A stretch of DNA of 64,000 nt from Methanobrevibacter olleyae (GCF_900114585.1 NZ_FOTL01000005.1:17707-81706); one strand, 5' to 3'; shown: positions 47,726-57,738, counted from the first letter of the stretch. A program made the numbers and translations. Notes: generated by a model from the sequence alone, not told the origin.

Positions 47726-49033
47726 TTAAGGAATATTAAAAGCTGGCTTATTTTTACTATCTTTATCATTATCTTTCTTAGTACAAAAAGTTCTAAAGTC
47801 ACAGGCATTACATGTTCTTTCTTCTGCTTTTGCTTCCCAAGAGTCTTTAATACTAAATCCATTCATCTCTTTTATTAAAGAAGATTCTATATCATTTACT
47901 ACCTTATCAAATTCTTTTAATGAATTTTTCATTAAATCATCATTAAGGTTAATTATTCTAATTGATCTATCCATTTTAAATTTATCTGATAAATCTCTAT
48001 GAATAGGTAAATCAAGTTTCTCATCCCAATTGATTAATTTAAGCCAATCTTCTTTAGGAACAAATTCTTTAGATATATCAGTTCTATTATTTTTCAAGTC
48101 ATCCCTTATTGCTACTAAGTCATCTGTAGATGGAACTAATTCATTTAAATAGAATATTATACCTACTACTGGTTTTTCAGAGTCTTGCTGATTCTTTCTA
48201 AGCCATGCATATGTTAAAATCTGCCATTCTTGTTGTATCCAAGCTTTATAATTTAAATATTCTTCAGAATCATTTATATCTCCATTAATCATCATTGATT
48301 GAATTTTAGAGAATTCCTCTTTAGATGGTGCACTTGGTCTTCTCATACCTTTATAATCGATTATTATTTCATATTCATCTAATCCATTTACAAATAATTT
48401 TTTAAATTCTTCATTTTTAGATAAATAATCCAATAATATGTTTTTTTGACTTGAATTTAAAAATGAGTCTAATGTTTGCTGAAATGATTGATTATTAGTT
48501 TTTTGAGATTCCCTCTCTAGCTTTTTAGAACTTAAAACATCAACAACACCATTTATTGAATAATAATCAGATCTAGTATTTTCATTTTTCAATGGCCTTA
48601 AACCCTTTATTAATACTTCTGTATCATCAATTAAAGGGAATAAGTGAGGTCCCCAAAGATTTATAGAACGTTCTAATCTAGCACTGTATATATTATCTTT
48701 AGGTCCATAATTATCAATATATTCATATGGAGGGTTTAAACCTTTAACCTTTAATCTTTTTGTTATTAATTCTTCAATGGGGTGAATTTCACTTTCCCAA
48801 TCCCAAGGAAACTTTAATGAATCATCTTTAGAATATTTCTTCCACTTTAAAAATGCTTCTTCTAATGTACCATGGATAAATTCACCAAACCACAATTGAA
48901 TAGGCATTGAAGGTGGAAGATTACCTTTGTTTTGATAACGGTATTGTAAATTACAAGTTAAAAATGATAATAAATCACCAGTTAAACTATACTCTGGTAT
49001 AATATATTCCTTAGATCTAGTTGATAATTTCAT
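47726..49033 (-). CDS. PD-(D/E)XK nuclease with probable Fe-S cluster (AddB/Cas4-like)
   Basis: 435 aa. A single Cys at position 27 (FLTCNLQYRY) pairs with a C-terminal CNACDFRTFC cluster near residue 410, the split four-Cys arrangement of Fe-S nucleases such as AddB, Cas4 and Dna2. Nuclease motifs: FIHGTLEEAF (His), YSINGVVDVLSS (Asp), YEIIIDYKGMRRPS (D-x-K) and EWQILTYAWLR (Q-x3-Y). GGTG lies five nt before ATG. Located just downstream of a UvrD-type helicase gene, suggesting a two-subunit end-resection enzyme. Confidence 0.78.
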   Translation of the reverse strand: MKLSTRSKEYIIPEYSLTGDLLSFLTCNLQYRYQNKGNLPPSMPIQLWFGEFIHGTLEEAFLKWKKYSKDDSLKFPWDWESEIHPIEELITKRLKVKGLNPPYEYIDNYGPKDNIYSARLERSINLWGPHLFPLIDDTEVLIKGLRPLKNENTRSDYYSINGVVDVLSSKKLERESQKTNNQSFQQTLDSFLNSSQKNILLDYLSKNEEFKKLFVNGLDEYEIIIDYKGMRRPSAPSKEEFSKIQSMMINGDINDSEEYLNYKAWIQQEWQILTYAWLRKNQQDSEKPVVGIIFYLNELVPSTDDLVAIRDDLKNNRTDISKEFVPKEDWLKLINWDEKLDLPIHRDLSDKFKMDRSIRIINLNDDLMKNSLKEFDKVVNDIESSLIKEMNGFSIKDSWEAKAEERTCNACDFRTFCTKKDNDKDSKNKPAFNIP

Positions 49034-49034
49034 C

Positions 49035-49290
49035 TTTACACCTATACTTTAAATTAATTTTATAAATAATTTCAATATAAATTTTAATTTTTAATTCCTT
49101 TGTTAAAAATTATAAAATTTAATATTTAATATAAATTTTAATTTAATTCCTTTGTTAAAAATTATAAAATTTAATATTTAATATAAATTTTAATTTTTAG
49201 TTCTTTTTTTAAAAATTATAAAATTTAATATCATCTACTTAAAATAATAACTAATTAGATATTTAATATCATTTACTTAAAATAATGACC
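49035..49290. repeat. Two tandem arrays between nuclease and helicase genes
   Basis: A 52-55-bp unit containing TTAATTCCTTTGTTAAAAAT recurs from about 49092, 49144 and 49197. Next to it a 37-38-bp unit ATTTAATATCATCTACTTAA plus AATAATAACTAATTA recurs at about 49223 and 49261. Confidence 0.82.
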
Positions 49291-49292
49291 AA

Positions 49293-51830
49293 TTAAATTA
49301 AATAAATATTATCAAAACCTATAAATTCTTCATCCCTATTCCAACCTAATGCAACATTAGGTATTTTCATATGTTTATCATTTTGATTATATCCATCAAT
49401 GTTTGGATTTAATCCAACTAATAGCAAAACATCTTTGGCTCTTGAAAATGCAACAAAATATAATCTTGTCAAATCATCAAAGGCACAGTCCTTTGAATCT
49501 CTTTCACTAGTTGACAATGAACTGTATTTTCTTACCCTATCTTGAATAATGGAAGAAGAATCTGGGTTTTTAGGAAATCTTAAATTTGAATCTCTTGATA
49601 AATTTTTCTTAAAGCGTGCCCCTACATCTACTATAACAAGGGGAAACTCTAGTCCTTTAGATTGATGAATGGACATTATATTAAAGCGGTTTGAAGGAAT
49701 TACTTCAAAATAATTTTCATCAATTTGTACTCCGCCAGTTGCTATTGGTACAAAAATATTTAATAAAGCCTCATCAATAGATTCCTTTTCTACCTTAGTT
49801 GATGAGAAATGAATATTAGCAGAGTATTTATTAAAGAAACTTGTTTGAGCGATTGTTTGTGTTATTGCTTTTAGGTAAACTACTCCTTCATCATCTTCTT
49901 GTAATTCTGGAATCCAACTAACTAGTTTATAAGCCAATTCCATTAAACTTGCCTTTTCAGGCCATTTTAAATTTTCTTTATTTTCAGAACTAAATGGATG
50001 TCTTATTTTCCAATGATTAACGAATTCTTCTAATGAAACTGGAGAATGAGGTTCTGAATTAACATCATTAATATAAGAATTTGCCTTTCTACGCCAAAGG
50101 GCCATATTTCTACTTGCAGAATTTGGTAATTTATCATTAGTTTTTTGATATCTTGAATCCGGATCTATACATTCTAAGATTAAACCACAGAAAATAGTTA
50201 CAGAATCGATGTTTTGTAAATCTTGCCCTCTTGGATTAAAAACTTCAATGGGGTTTCTTAATTTTTCTAAATGTTTTTTTAAGATAAATGGAAATGTACG
50301 GCTACCAGTAGATGTAATTTCCTTAGGAGAATATGTTAAAAATGCAACGTCATCAGCTGAACCATTTTCATCCAGTTCTATTATAATTTCCTTTTCATCT
50401 TTAGCTAAATCAAATCCACTATCCCTATAATTAATTAAACTATCTTTATTGCTTGAATTAAATTTTTTATTATCATCCTTTGTTAAAACTCTTTTGATTT
50501 TTCTTTTAACAACTCCATTCTTATTTAGCTCATCAACGAATTTTGCTAAATCATTTGCAAGTAATTGTTCACTTTTTCTAAACATTCCCAGAACAGGTAC
50601 TTTGTTTATAGTTATATCAGATTCATCAATAGATCCTTCCCCATTATTTTGAGGAAATTCAATTTTAGGTTTTTCTTTTACACGTGCTAATTGATATTCA
50701 CTATCTAGTTCAACAAAATCATTACATAAATCTATAATATTTTCTGAAGAGCGATAATTGGTTTTTAGATTAATTTCCTTAGCTCTGATTCCTATTTTAT
50801 CAATTCTTTCAATGAAATTAGTAAATAGATCTACACTAGCTCCTCTAAACCTATATAATGATTGATCATCATCTCCTACTACAGTAATGTTTCCACCATT
50901 CTTTTGAGCAGATTCTGCGATTTTAAAGTAAATGCTTTCTTGTAATAAGTTTGTATCTTGATATTCATCTACTAAAATGATTTTTATTTCATCAAGAAAT
51001 ACACTTAAACTATCTGAATTTAACCTCTTTAAAAATTCAGTTTCTAACATAGCAAAATCATATATATTTTGGCTTTTAAGTCTTTCAACATATTCTAGAA
51101 TTAATTTCAAAGCTATTTGTCTTCCTATATCTTTATGTGAAAGATCTTTTAAGATATCATTTATATCTATCATATTGTAATAGATGTGCTCTTTTATTTT
51201 AATTAGTGTATCAGCCATCATTGTTAAATTTTTTATCTTAGGCTTTTGCTCAATATTAGATTCTTTTCCACTTACTTCAGCTAAATACTCTTGTAAAGCT
51301 TCATTTTTATATCTATTATCTTTAATCAAGCATTCATTTATCATAACTGAATTAGCTACAAAGTCCTCTATTAGAATAGGTTGACTAGTACCTGATTTTC
51401 TATGAACTCTTAATAACTCATCTGCTACACTATCAATTGTTCCTATATTAATTTGATTAAAATCAATTTTATTAATATCTTTTATTATTTTATCATCAGA
51501 GATTTCACCATTAAACATTTTATCCATATAATTAGCAATTAATTGGCTTTTTATTTTGTCTCCCCAACTTAAAATACGAGATAAAAGTTCATTAGCTGCT
51601 TTTTTTGTAAAAGTAGTTGCTAATACTTCTTTAGGTGATACATCATCGACAAAAATAAATTTTAATATTTTTAAGACCATAACAGTAGTCTTACCAGAAC
51701 CTGGACCTGCTACAATGAATAATGATTGATCTTTACTAGAAGAAATAGCTAATTTCTGGTCCTCATTTGAAGAGATATCTCTTTTTAAAACATTTACAAC
51801 AATTTCTTCAAATTCTTTATACTCTATCAT
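49293..51830 (-). CDS. UvrD/Rep-type SF1A helicase (AddA-like partner)
   Basis: 845 aa 3'-5' DNA helicase. Motifs in order: VAGPGSGKTTVMVL (Walker A, about 37), ATTFTKKAANELL (Ia), LVDEYQDTNLL (II), VVGDDDQSLYRFRGA (III), TNYRSSENIIDL (IV), MSIHQSKGLEFPLVI (V) and YFVAFSRAKDVLLLVG (VI). A charged insertion of about 150 residues separates motifs IV and V. No fused nuclease, but a PD-(D/E)XK Fe-S nuclease gene follows on the same strand after about 260 bp, resembling AddAB/AdnAB split enzymes. GGGGG-type site before ATG. Confidence 0.87.
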   Translation of the reverse strand: MIEYKEFEEIVVNVLKRDISSNEDQKLAISSSKDQSLFIVAGPGSGKTTVMVLKILKFIFVDDVSPKEVLATTFTKKAANELLSRILSWGDKIKSQLIANYMDKMFNGEISDDKIIKDINKIDFNQINIGTIDSVADELLRVHRKSGTSQPILIEDFVANSVMINECLIKDNRYKNEALQEYLAEVSGKESNIEQKPKIKNLTMMADTLIKIKEHIYYNMIDINDILKDLSHKDIGRQIALKLILEYVERLKSQNIYDFAMLETEFLKRLNSDSLSVFLDEIKIILVDEYQDTNLLQESIYFKIAESAQKNGGNITVVGDDDQSLYRFRGASVDLFTNFIERIDKIGIRAKEINLKTNYRSSENIIDLCNDFVELDSEYQLARVKEKPKIEFPQNNGEGSIDESDITINKVPVLGMFRKSEQLLANDLAKFVDELNKNGVVKRKIKRVLTKDDNKKFNSSNKDSLINYRDSGFDLAKDEKEIIIELDENGSADDVAFLTYSPKEITSTGSRTFPFILKKHLEKLRNPIEVFNPRGQDLQNIDSVTIFCGLILECIDPDSRYQKTNDKLPNSASRNMALWRRKANSYINDVNSEPHSPVSLEEFVNHWKIRHPFSSENKENLKWPEKASLMELAYKLVSWIPELQEDDEGVVYLKAITQTIAQTSFFNKYSANIHFSSTKVEKESIDEALLNIFVPIATGGVQIDENYFEVIPSNRFNIMSIHQSKGLEFPLVIVDVGARFKKNLSRDSNLRFPKNPDSSSIIQDRVRKYSSLSTSERDSKDCAFDDLTRLYFVAFSRAKDVLLLVGLNPNIDGYNQNDKHMKIPNVALGWNRDEEFIGFDNIYLI

Positions 51831-51845
51831 TTTAGCCCCCAGATG

Positions 51846-51927
51846 CTTAAATAATTTATAGCTTTTAATAAGCTTAAAACTTAAATAATTTATAGCTTTT
51901 AATAAGCTTAAAACTTAAATAATTTTA
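51846..51927. repeat. 34-bp tandem repeat, 2.5 copies
   Basis: CTTAAATAATTTATAGCTTT plus TAATAAGCTTAAAA at 51846, 51880 and (partial) 51914, just upstream of the UvrD-type gene start. Confidence 0.9.
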
Positions 51928-52148
51928 AACTTTAATATTAATAAGTATTATATTTCTCTATATAAATATAGTTTTCATATAGAGCAAATGAAAAATAATA
52001 TTTCAAATTAAGTATCTATTAATTATATATTGTTATTTTTAATTTAAATAAATTAATGGTAAGTTTTATAAATCTAATAAGCAAATATATATTTATTAAA
52101 AAAATTAATATTAATTTTAAATATTAAAAATAATAAGAATGCTTAATA

Positions 52149-52275
52149 AAATAAGAAAGTTCTATTATAAAAGAATATTTAATTAAATAAGAACATTTTA
52201 TTATAAAAGAATATTAAATAAAATAAGAACATTTTATTATAAAAGAATATTTAATAAAATAAGAAAATTCTATTA
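52149..52275. repeat. 36-bp tandem repeat, 4 copies
   Basis: ATAAGAACATTTTATTATAA plus AAGAATATTTAATTAA starts at about 52151, 52187, 52223 and 52259. It ends about 55 bp before the MrfA-like gene. The rest of the divergent gap 51928-52148 is AT-rich. Confidence 0.9.
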
Positions 52276-52329
52276 TATTAAATTTTTTAAATCAATCTAT
52301 TAAATTTAAAATTACTTTTATTGATTATC

Positions 52330-55050
52330 ATGACAAATAAAGATGAAATGGAAAATATTGATAAGTTTAAAAATGATATATTCTTTAGACGAAAAATCGA
52401 ACATGTAGAAACAATTCCTGCAAAAGAAGCTATTTATAAAAAAGTAGATAATTTAGAGAAAAAAATATTGAATTACCTTGAAGATAAAGGAATTAAATTA
52501 TACAAACACCAAGAACTAGCTATTAAAAAATCTAGAGAAGATAAAAATATCATTATTACAACACCAACAGCAAGTGGAAAAACTTTATCTTTTAATTTGC
52601 CTGTTTTAGAAGAACTTATTAAAGATAATGATGCATGTGCATTATATATTTACCCTGCAAAGGCATTATCTTATGATCAATTAAAAGTCTTAAGAAGATT
52701 TGATGAAGAATTAGAGCTTGACTTAAATGTTAACCCTTATGACGGAGACACACCAAAAGCAAAAAGATATAAAATACGTCAGGAATCAAGGGTAATTCTC
52801 ACAAATCCCTATCAAATCCACTATATTTTACAATGGCATCATCAGTGGAAACGTTTCTATTCTAATTTAAAGTATATAGTTATAGATGAAGCACACTACT
52901 ATAAAGGTATCTTTGGTTCTAACGTTGCTTTTTTAATTAGAAGACTTAAAAGAATAGCTAATTTTTATGGATCTAATCCAAAATTTATTCTATCCTCTGC
53001 AACACTTGCAAACCCATTAGAACTTGCAGAGAAGTTAACTGGTGAGGAATTTGAACTAATCGATAAGGACAGTTCTCCCAGTGGTGAGAAGGATTTTATT
53101 TTATATAACCCTTATAAAAAATTAGCAGCTAATTCAGATGATGCAAATTTATCTATACATCAAGAAACTGAAAGAATATTTTTATACCTATTATTAAAAG
53201 ATATACAGACTTTATGTTTCACATCATCAAGAAAGATAGCTGAATTAATAGCTTTATGGGCAAAAAGAGATATGGAACATACTAAAAAGAAATATGCTGA
53301 TAGAATTTCTGCATATAGGGCAGGATACTTAGCAGAAGATAGAAGAGAAATTGAAGATGGCCTTAAATCAAGAAAATATTTAGGGGTTACTTCAACAAAT
53401 GCTCTTGAATTAGGTATTGATGTAGGTAGTTTAGATGCAGTAATTATTTCAGGTTTTCCAGGGTCTATGATTTCAACTTGGCAACAGGGAGGAAGGTCTG
53501 GTAGGTCAAATCAAAAATCTCTCGTAATTCTAGTTGCCTTTGAAAATCAACTAGATCAGTACTTCATGAAAAATCCGGAATTTTTCTTTGATAAACCTCA
53601 TGAAAATGTTGTAATTGACTTAAAAAATGAAAAATTATTAAATAATCATATTATATGTGCAGCTAATGAATTGCCTCTTAGCCAAGAAGAACTTAAAGAT
53701 GTATTTGATGTAGATGAAGATTTTCTAGAAGAGATAATTCAAAATAGAGATTTAAAGAAGAATAGTTCTGGAATTTATATTTATCCATATGATGATAATC
53801 CTGCATTTGAATTTTCCTTAGACAAAATTTCAAATGAAATATTCAGTGTAATGAATGGAAATCAGTTAATAGAAAAAATAGAAAGGTCTCAAATGTATAG
53901 GGAAGCTCATGAAGGAGCTATTTTAATAAATAAAGGTCAAACTTATATTGTAACTGATGTGAACTTTAAAACACATTATATCAATGTTATAAAAAGAGAT
54001 GTAAATGCACATACAATTGCACTTAAAAGAACTCAAACAAAGATTATTAAAAAAATTAAAAAAGTTAAAATAGGAGACTTTACAGTTCATTATGGTGAGT
54101 TGGAAGTAGAGGAAGATTATTATAAATATAAAAGAATGGAATTTTCTAAAACAATTGGAAGCTATGTTCTTGATTTAGCTCCATTAAAATTTAAAACTAA
54201 AGGATTGTGGTTTACTATTCCAGATGGCCTTAAAGAAGCTTTAGAAGATAAATATGAAAATGAAAATGAAGTATTTCTAGGAGGCCTTCATGGAGTAGAA
54301 CATGCTTTAATTGGACTATTCCCACTTCATGTTATGTGTGATAGATTCGATATAGGGGGACTTTCAACTAATTATCATGAAGACACACAAGAAGCATCTA
54401 TTTTTATTTATGATGCTTATGAAGGTGGAATTGGCATCTGTGAAAAAGCGATAGAAGTATTTAGCAAATTAACAAATTCTACAAGGAATTTGCTTAAAAG
54501 ATGTGAATGTGAAAACGGTTGTCCTTCCTGCATCTACTCTCCAAAATGTGGAAATGATAATAAGCCATTACATAAAAAAGCTACTGAGTTTATTTTAGAT
54601 TATATCTGGGAGGAAATGAATAAGTTATCTCCAGAGGAATTGTCTGCCTTAGAAAATCAAGCTATTAGAGATGATATTTCATATAATGAAACTTATTATA
54701 ATCAGAACAGTCTTATCAGTGAAAATAATACTCAGGATAAGCCCATTAAGTCAAATACAAGTTCAATTACAAGATATGATGAAGAAAATAACGAAGTTAA
54801 TAATCCGTTAGATGAGGAATATAATGATGCATTAGAAGAATATAATAAAGCAAATTATACTATTGCTAAGGAGATTCTAACTAATATCATCATTAAAGAA
54901 GATAGTGCAGATGCATATTATCTCATTGGAAAAATACTCAATAAGCAAGAAGATAAAACAGGAGCCTTATCTTTTGTTAAAAAAGCTATTTCAATAGATT
55001 CAGAACATGAAGCAGCTAATGAATTTTATTTAGAATTAAAAAGTTATTAA
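52330..55050 (+). CDS. MrfA/Hrq1-type SF2 helicase with C-terminal TPR
   Basis: 906 aa. RecA-like domain 1 has TTPTASGKTLSF (Walker A, about 75) and VIDEAHYYKG (DEAH, about 190). Domain 2 has TSTNALELGIDVG and QQGGRSGRS. The DUF1998/MZB part includes GLHGVEHALIGLFPLHVMCD and the four-Cys CECENGCPSCIYSPKCG (about 735). After an Asn/Asp-rich linker the last 70 residues form two TPR-like repeats (EYNKANYTIAKEILTNII; DAYYLIGKILNKQED). Same family as B. subtilis MrfA (mitomycin repair). ATG 52330 is preferred over TTG 52321. The MrfB-like exonuclease gene is two genes downstream. Confidence 0.85.
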   Translation: MTNKDEMENIDKFKNDIFFRRKIEHVETIPAKEAIYKKVDNLEKKILNYLEDKGIKLYKHQELAIKKSREDKNIIITTPTASGKTLSFNLPVLEELIKDNDACALYIYPAKALSYDQLKVLRRFDEELELDLNVNPYDGDTPKAKRYKIRQESRVILTNPYQIHYILQWHHQWKRFYSNLKYIVIDEAHYYKGIFGSNVAFLIRRLKRIANFYGSNPKFILSSATLANPLELAEKLTGEEFELIDKDSSPSGEKDFILYNPYKKLAANSDDANLSIHQETERIFLYLLLKDIQTLCFTSSRKIAELIALWAKRDMEHTKKKYADRISAYRAGYLAEDRREIEDGLKSRKYLGVTSTNALELGIDVGSLDAVIISGFPGSMISTWQQGGRSGRSNQKSLVILVAFENQLDQYFMKNPEFFFDKPHENVVIDLKNEKLLNNHIICAANELPLSQEELKDVFDVDEDFLEEIIQNRDLKKNSSGIYIYPYDDNPAFEFSLDKISNEIFSVMNGNQLIEKIERSQMYREAHEGAILINKGQTYIVTDVNFKTHYINVIKRDVNAHTIALKRTQTKIIKKIKKVKIGDFTVHYGELEVEEDYYKYKRMEFSKTIGSYVLDLAPLKFKTKGLWFTIPDGLKEALEDKYENENEVFLGGLHGVEHALIGLFPLHVMCDRFDIGGLSTNYHEDTQEASIFIYDAYEGGIGICEKAIEVFSKLTNSTRNLLKRCECENGCPSCIYSPKCGNDNKPLHKKATEFILDYIWEEMNKLSPEELSALENQAIRDDISYNETYYNQNSLISENNTQDKPIKSNTSSITRYDEENNEVNNPLDEEYNDALEEYNKANYTIAKEILTNIIIKEDSADAYYLIGKILNKQEDKTGALSFVKKAISIDSEHEAANEFYLELKSY

Positions 55051-55082
55051 AAATAATTTTAAAAATTATAGTATAAGTTTAA

Positions 55083-55094
55083 TAATATATAAAA
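55083..55094 (+). promoter_or_regulatory. Possible TATA box for the 101-aa gene
   Basis: TAATATATAAAAC about 55 nt before the ATG of the small gene between the MrfA-like and MrfB-like genes. It could provide a separate transcript. Confidence 0.4.
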
Positions 55095-55145
55095 CATTAT
55101 ATATTTAAGAAACAAAGAGTTATTTATATTCATAAGGGCGATATA

Positions 55146-55451
55146 ATGAAAATTAACAATGAAAACAAAGATGAAATTAGAGAACAAATCAATACAGATA
55201 TTAATACAATCTTAGAAAAACACGAACTACCTTATAGAATGGATGGAATTTCAGTTATGAAAACATCTAAGGGAACTAGCTTTTTAGGAAATATTAGAGT
55301 TCATGACCCTAATAAAGTTAAAGCAGTGAGATTTGAAATTGAAAAATATTTAGATAAATTTGGAAAAACTGTGATTAATTCAAGAGATGTTCTTCCTTGT
55401 TGTGAATTACCTTACACTTATATAACATTCCATATTAACTTTGATGAATAG
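55146..55451 (+). CDS. 101-aa protein of unknown function between MrfA-like and MrfB-like genes
   Basis: Compact alpha/beta-looking protein. An N-terminal helix (DEIREQINTDINTILEKHEL) is followed by alternating segments (ISVMKTSKGTSFLGNIRV; KAVRFEIEKYLDKFGKTVI; YTYITFHINF) that suggest a small beta-sheet fold. It has a CC pair near residue 88 and no recognised motif. GGGCG lies upstream of ATG. Its position between the two repair genes suggests a shared function, but this is inference only. Confidence 0.6.
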   Translation: MKINNENKDEIREQINTDINTILEKHELPYRMDGISVMKTSKGTSFLGNIRVHDPNKVKAVRFEIEKYLDKFGKTVINSRDVLPCCELPYTYITFHINFDE

Positions 55452-55473
55452 ATCAATTTAAAAACATATATGT

Positions 55474-55578
55474 AAAAATTAAGATTAATAAAATTCAATA
55501 GATAAAAAATTAAAATCAATGAAATCCAAGAGATAAAAAAAATTAAAATCAATGAAATCCAAGAGATAAAAAAAAATT
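55474..55578 (+). repeat. 33-bp tandem repeat x3 upstream of the MrfB-like gene
   Basis: AATTAAAATCAATGAAATCC plus AAGAGATAAAA in the second (about 55507) and third (about 55540) units; the first (about 55474) has diverged (TTAATAAAATTCAATAG). Confidence 0.88.
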
Positions 55579-55604
55579 AAGAATAATTTATTATACATGA
55601 TACT

Positions 55605-56663
55605 ATGTCATTAGGTAGAAAAGAACATGAAGCATATCTGGAATATGTTTTATCAAAATCACTATCTTCAGCTAATCCATCTAAAGAAACTTATCAAAGA
55701 GCTCAAAAAGATTCTCCTACATATTTTGATAATTTAAAACTTGGATTAATGAATAAATATAAAGATTGGGATTTATTAGATATAGAAGGCAGTACATTAA
55801 TCGAAAATGTCTATGGAGAAACTTTAAAAATTTCAAGGCGAGAAAAAATAGATTTTTCTTTAGAAAATAAGAGAAAATCTATTAAAAATGAATTAGTTTC
55901 TAATTTAAAATTAGTTCCAGGTATAGGTATACAAACTGAATTAAATCTTAAAAGAAATGGATATGATACTCTTTATGATTTATTAGATTATGATATCTAC
56001 TCTAAAAATGCCGAGATATTAATTGATAAGATAGAAAAGAACTGTTTTATTAAGGAATTTAATTTATTAAAAGAATTAAATAAATATCCTAATTCTAAAA
56101 ATAGCACTTTAAAGGCTTTAAATTCACTTAATCCATTTAATCTTAAATTTATGGATATTGAAACCCTTGGATTGTCAAGTGCACCTATAATTTTACTGGG
56201 AATTGCTGAGATAAAAGGTAAATACATAGAATCCAATCAATATCTGCTAAGAACAAAAGAAGAAGAACCTGCACTTATTGAAGCTTACTTGTCACATATT
56301 GATGAAGCTAGTGTTCATGTTACATATAACGGTGCAAGTTTTGATATTCCATTTATTAAAAATAGAGCTAGATTATATAGGATGAACTGTAATCTAGATC
56401 AAACTCATTTTGATTTAATCTATCCTGCAAGGAATTTATGGAAGGATGTTTTACCTAATTGTAAATTAACTACTATTGAAGAGTATTTATTTAATATAAA
56501 ACGTATTGATGATGTTCCTGGAGCCTATATTCCAGGTTACTATGAAAGCTATTTATCTACTAAGAATATTGGTCCTTTAATTCCTATTATTGAGCATAAT
56601 CGTATGGATATCGTTTCTCTTGCTGATTTTTTAATGAAAATATATGAAGAATCTTTTAAATAA
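55605..56663 (+). CDS. MrfB/YprB-like DEDD exonuclease
   Basis: 352 aa. A helix-hairpin-helix-like segment (LVPGIGIQTELNLKRNGYDT, about 105-125) precedes an RNase H-fold exonuclease: LKFMDIETLGLSS (D-x-E, about 184), VTYNGASFDIPFI (Asp, about 245), FDLIYPARNLW, and EHNRMDIVSLADFL at the C-terminus (His and final Asp). It matches YprB/MrfB of Bacillus, partner of the MrfA helicase in excision of mitomycin damage. It ends just after the exonuclease domain with no TPR, unlike the bacterial protein as I recall it; the TPR is on the helicase here. Start chosen at the first ATG. Confidence 0.8.
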   Translation: MSLGRKEHEAYLEYVLSKSLSSANPSKETYQRAQKDSPTYFDNLKLGLMNKYKDWDLLDIEGSTLIENVYGETLKISRREKIDFSLENKRKSIKNELVSNLKLVPGIGIQTELNLKRNGYDTLYDLLDYDIYSKNAEILIDKIEKNCFIKEFNLLKELNKYPNSKNSTLKALNSLNPFNLKFMDIETLGLSSAPIILLGIAEIKGKYIESNQYLLRTKEEEPALIEAYLSHIDEASVHVTYNGASFDIPFIKNRARLYRMNCNLDQTHFDLIYPARNLWKDVLPNCKLTTIEEYLFNIKRIDDVPGAYIPGYYESYLSTKNIGPLIPIIEHNRMDIVSLADFLMKIYEESFK

Positions 56664-56762
56664 ATGAGATATTCCTTTTTTATATGAAAAATCTTTAAAT
56701 AAATGAGATATTCCTTTTTTATATGAAAAATCTTTAAATAAATGAGATATTCCTTTTAAAAC
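56640..56762 (+). repeat. 39-40-bp tandem repeat x3 spanning the MrfB-like gene stop
   Basis: ATATGAAGAATCTTTTAAAT plus AAATGAGATATTCCTTTTTT at 56642 (last codons IYEESFK and stop), with near copies at 56682 and 56721. Confidence 0.93.
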
Positions 56763-57318
56763 ATAGGAAAATAAATTTAATTTATTTTTTATAAAGTTGT
56801 TGAGTAATAAGATTTTTAAAATTAGTATTATAATTATCTAAATATAATCTAACTTAAAAATATGGCTTTAATGATAATAATAATTACTATTTTTTATTAA
56901 ATATCAAAATTAATAAGAAAGAATAGATTAAATAAACATTACATTTATAAATAATGAATCATAAAATAAATATGATGATAACCTTTTAAGGTAAGACTCT
57001 AACTAAGTTAAAGAATAAAAATTAAGTTATTTTTAAAAAAAAATAATTATCCCATATAAAAAAATAAAAATGCTTAATTTTTATCTTTTTTAAACTTTTT
57101 TTTATAATTTTTATTCATGATTTTTGATTTTTTCTTAGTCTCTTTTTTAACTATTTCATAAGCCTAAATCAATTAACTTAAGTTATTTAAATAATCATGT
57201 TCTATCCATTATTAAATATTAATTATTGATTTTTATATAAAATTTTTAATATAAAGAAAACAATATAAAATATAAGTTAATTATTAATTTAATTATTAAA
57301 TTAAAAAGGAAGGATAAA
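56763..57318. other. Gene-free AT-rich gap
   Basis: No convincing frame or RNA. A small ACCTT/AAGGT hairpin sits near 56980 and long T and A tracts lie at 57030-57120. It must include the promoter of the TIR-like gene. Confidence 0.5.
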
Positions 57319-57738
57319 ATGTTTGAAGAAGAACAGGACAATAAAATTTATAACCTTATTATAACACGTGGAATCGATCAAGAAAACGAGTATGGACAAT
57401 TTAGTGAAAAATTATATTCAAAACCTGATTTTTTATGGACTGAATCAATGGCAAGGGATTATGCTCCATTTGGAGAAACCTTCTTTAAAAATGTGGATCT
57501 TATTGTTATATTATCTGGTCTTTATAATTATAATAAAGAACCAATTGATATTTTAATTAAAAAAGCAGAAGAATATGACATTCCTATACTTTTAGTAAGA
57601 CCTTATGGTATGGAAATTGTTCCAGAAGAATTAGAATCTAAAGCTAAATCAGTTGTAGGATGGAATGCAAATTGCATTGTAGATGATATAAGATCAATTG
57701 TAAATGGAGATTATGATGAAATATGTGATGATTTTTAA
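57319..57738 (+). CDS. TIR-like (ThsB/MTH538, DUF1863) family protein
   Basis: 139 aa, flavodoxin/TIR-like alpha/beta fold. Segments fitting the family: an N-terminal strand YNLIITRG, a helix with ESMARDYAPFGETFF, strand VDLIVILSGLYNYN, helix EPIDILIKKAEEYD, strand IPILLVRPYG and the family-typical SVVGWNANCIVDDIRSIV. MTH538 of Methanothermobacter has this fold; ThsB proteins of the related family make cyclic ADP-ribose-type signals in Thoeris defence. No ThsA-like effector is adjacent. The catalytic Glu cannot be assigned with confidence. It is convergent with rad50. AAGGAAGGA before ATG. Confidence 0.7.
   Translation: MFEEEQDNKIYNLIITRGIDQENEYGQFSEKLYSKPDFLWTESMARDYAPFGETFFKNVDLIVILSGLYNYNKEPIDILIKKAEEYDIPILLVRPYGMEIVPEELESKAKSVVGWNANCIVDDIRSIVNGDYDEICDDF

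Noticed and set aside
56985..57030. C/D-box RNA near ATGATGATAACC
   Set aside because: No matching CTGA box or terminal stem at a suitable distance.
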